A stretch of 62,908 nt of DNA from NCBI GenBank assembly GCA_021202015.1, contig JAJQDV010000024.1, positions 1 to 62,908 on the forward strand, in the 5' to 3' direction. A model generated the notes under the pieces. That model made no database searches and was not told the origin of the DNA. It saw only the letters and a program-made list of their open reading frames with translations. This document shows positions 61,380 through 62,908 of the stretch, piece by piece; position 1 is the first letter of the stretch, and each line of letters opens with the position of its first letter. The translations under genes and the position numbers were made by a program. The stretch comes from Clostridiales bacterium. GTDB taxonomy: Bacteria; Bacillota; Clostridia; Lachnospirales; Lachnospiraceae.

Positions 61380-62908
61380 ATGAAAAGAAGAAAAGAAACC
61401 TGCAGGAAAGTATTTGCAGCAGCGCTGGCAGTCGCGCTGGCGGGAAGCTGTCTGGGTTACGGGTCGATCGGAACCGAGACGGCGCAGGCCGCGGACTCAG
61501 AGGGAACAGTGACCGTCGAAGGGTCGTCTGTTACGGTGGTTCCGGACGCTTCTGCTCTGGCGGACAATGATGAACTGTTTGCGGGATACGCGGAGGACAT
61601 TTTTTACGGGAGTTCGGAGATGGAGCTGCTCAGCTCGGACTATGCCTCGAATGTTCTGGATGATTTTAATTACCAGGTATACAGTGAGCTGAAGGCAGGG
61701 GTGTCGGACATCGCGGACGGAACGGTCGCTTCTACCGTGATGGTGCTGTCTGACGATACGACTGCATCTCTGTCCTGGACGTTTTCAGAGCTCGGATTTG
61801 AGAATGTTTCCACTCAGGCGGAATTAAATGCGATTGTTTCAGAACTGACCAGTGCGATGAATGAGAAGTGCAACAGCATGATGGATATTGATCTGATCCT
61901 GCAGTGCCTGATGGCGGACTGCCCGTATGAGCTGTACTGGTTTGATAAAACCCAGGGAATCAGCTGCACCTGGAATATGGCGGCAAACGGCAGCAGTGTC
62001 TGGATCACTGATATGACATTTACGTTTTATGTAGAGCCAAGCTACCGGGACGGAGCCTATAATAAGGTGAATGCGTCAAAAGTGAATACCGCGAAGGCTG
62101 CGGCTGCGTATGCGGCTGAGATTGTGCAGAATTACGCTTCCGCGACGGATACGGAGAAACTGGAAGCCTACAAAGACGAGATCTGCAGCCTCGTGTCTTA
62201 TAATGAGAGTGCTGCGGCCGGCGGCAGTACCTACGATGATCCGTGGGAGCTGGTATATGTTTTTGATCAGGACGAGGATACCAATGTCGTCTGCGAAGGA
62301 TATTCCAAAGCGTTCCAGTATCTGTGTGAGCTGAGTGATTTTTCCGGCGACGTAAGCTGTTATTCGGTGTCCGGAACGATGGCCGGCGGTACGGGGGCAG
62401 GCGCGCACATGTGGAATATTGTCGTCATGGACGGGGTAAACTACCTGGTGGATGTGACCGATTCGGATGAGGGAACGATCGGCCAGAACGGCGAGCTTTT
62501 CCTGGCAACTGCGGATGATGCGACCGGGTATACGCCGGGTGAGGCTTACACATTCACGATTAGAGGAAATGAGATAAACTATACTTATGATGATGATACC
62601 ATAGCGTTATACGGTTCCGATATACTCACACTCGGATCGACCGTGGTACATGCAGATACGCTTGCCCTTCGCAGAAACAGTACATTCTTTATCAGTTATA
62701 CGCTCGGCGGCGGAACCGATCTGTCATTTACTTTCGGCAAGGCCTCGGATGAAATCCTGGTCGGCGACTGGGACGGCGACGGCCTCGATACCATCTGCCT
62801 GCGCCGCGGGAATATCTATTATTTCAGCAATACACTCGGCGGCACGACAGATTACTATATTAAATTCGGCAAAGATACGGATGAAGTGCTTGTGGGCGAC
62901 TGGGACGG
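61380..62908 (+). CDS. Secreted protein with transglutaminase-like domain and FG-GAP-like repeats (truncated by the window)
   Basis: The frame is open to the end of the window (509 complete codons). Residues 1-38 form a signal peptide (MKRRKETCRK, hydrophobic core AAALAVALAG, cleavage near AQA-AD). A transglutaminase-like fold follows, with the catalytic triad Cys305 (VVCEGYSKA), His343 (AHMWNI) and Asp358 (VDVTDSD). From about residue 420, repeats of roughly 35 residues start, each ending in VGDWDGDG, like FG-GAP/VCBS calcium-binding blades. It is probably a cell-surface protease or cross-linking enzyme. AAGGAGAG lies before the ATG. Confidence 0.85.
   Translation, partial: MKRRKETCRKVFAAALAVALAGSCLGYGSIGTETAQAADSEGTVTVEGSSVTVVPDASALADNDELFAGYAEDIFYGSSEMELLSSDYASNVLDDFNYQVYSELKAGVSDIADGTVASTVMVLSDDTTASLSWTFSELGFENVSTQAELNAIVSELTSAMNEKCNSMMDIDLILQCLMADCPYELYWFDKTQGISCTWNMAANGSSVWITDMTFTFYVEPSYRDGAYNKVNASKVNTAKAAAAYAAEIVQNYASATDTEKLEAYKDEICSLVSYNESAAAGGSTYDDPWELVYVFDQDEDTNVVCEGYSKAFQYLCELSDFSGDVSCYSVSGTMAGGTGAGAHMWNIVVMDGVNYLVDVTDSDEGTIGQNGELFLATADDATGYTPGEAYTFTIRGNEINYTYDDDTIALYGSDILTLGSTVVHADTLALRRNSTFFISYTLGGGTDLSFTFGKASDEILVGDWDGDGLDTICLRRGNIYYFSNTLGGTTDYYIKFGKDTDEVLVGDWD

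Overview
The window looks like chromosome from a GC-rich, anaerobic, endospore-forming Clostridia, most likely a Lachnospiraceae-type gut or rumen bacterium. The grounds are a spore-coat assembly ATPase gene (spoIVA), an electron-transfer-flavoprotein-linked butyryl-CoA pathway (thl, hbd, bcd, etfB, etfA), phosphotransacylase and acetate kinase genes, iron-sulfur oxidoreductases, a PyrK/PyrD type 1B dihydroorotate dehydrogenase, and strong GGAGG ribosome sites with several TTG starts. No rRNA, tRNA or CRISPR array was seen.

Layout. 1-51: the 3' end of a group II intron whose body lies outside the window. 0.3-4.2 kb (minus strand): a membrane-linked XRE regulator, RecQ, a zinc-ribbon protein and a YunG-like protein. 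4.4-10 kb: an acetylglutamate-kinase-like protein that has lost its catalytic residues, a TrpR-like repressor, then pyrC, pyrF, pyrK and pyrD. 10-18.3 kb: hibernation factor, a membrane-anchored unknown, cysteine synthase, ferredoxin-type aldo/keto reductase, MATE exporter, glyA and serS. 18.4-22.7 kb: carA-carB, which share the pyrimidine pathway with the pyr block. 23-26 kb: a three-gene set (2-deoxy-scyllo-inosose-synthase-like cyclase, sugar isomerase, zinc dehydrogenase) that looks like an uncharacterised carbocyclic-sugar pathway. 26.3-27.6 kb: an AT-rich orphan DUF4143 ATPase, probably acquired. 27.6-29.2 kb: a Na/phosphate symporter on the minus strand.

29.6-34.9 kb is the butyryl-CoA block without a crotonase gene. 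Directly after it, 35.2-40.2 kb carries an SDR reductase, a hydroxyacyl-CoA-dehydrogenase-like protein, a metal-dependent cyclase-family hydrolase, a beta-keto acid cleavage enzyme, a small zinc-ribbon protein and a GntR regulator. A phosphate acyltransferase follows at 40.4 kb. The four enzyme families match, step for step, the anaerobic phloroglucinol pathway (reductase, ring hydrolase, 3-hydroxy-5-oxohexanoate dehydrogenase, triacetate lyase), whose products acetoacetate and acetoacetyl-CoA would feed the adjacent butyrate genes. This is the most interesting system in the window.

41-63 kb is mostly housekeeping and envelope: HxlR regulator, spoIVA, an unknown 120-residue protein, purine nucleoside phosphorylase with an amidohydrolase, RNase H, a ClC channel, alaS, ackA, a Kv-like channel with tandem TrkA-C domains, the XpaC/TelA pair, a B12-binding radical SAM enzyme, a DUF815 ATPase, a beta-CASP nuclease and a truncated secreted transglutaminase-like protein. 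Two families of short dispersed stem-loop repeats, one with compensatory base changes, sit in intergenic gaps and in places supply the ribosome-binding site of the next gene.
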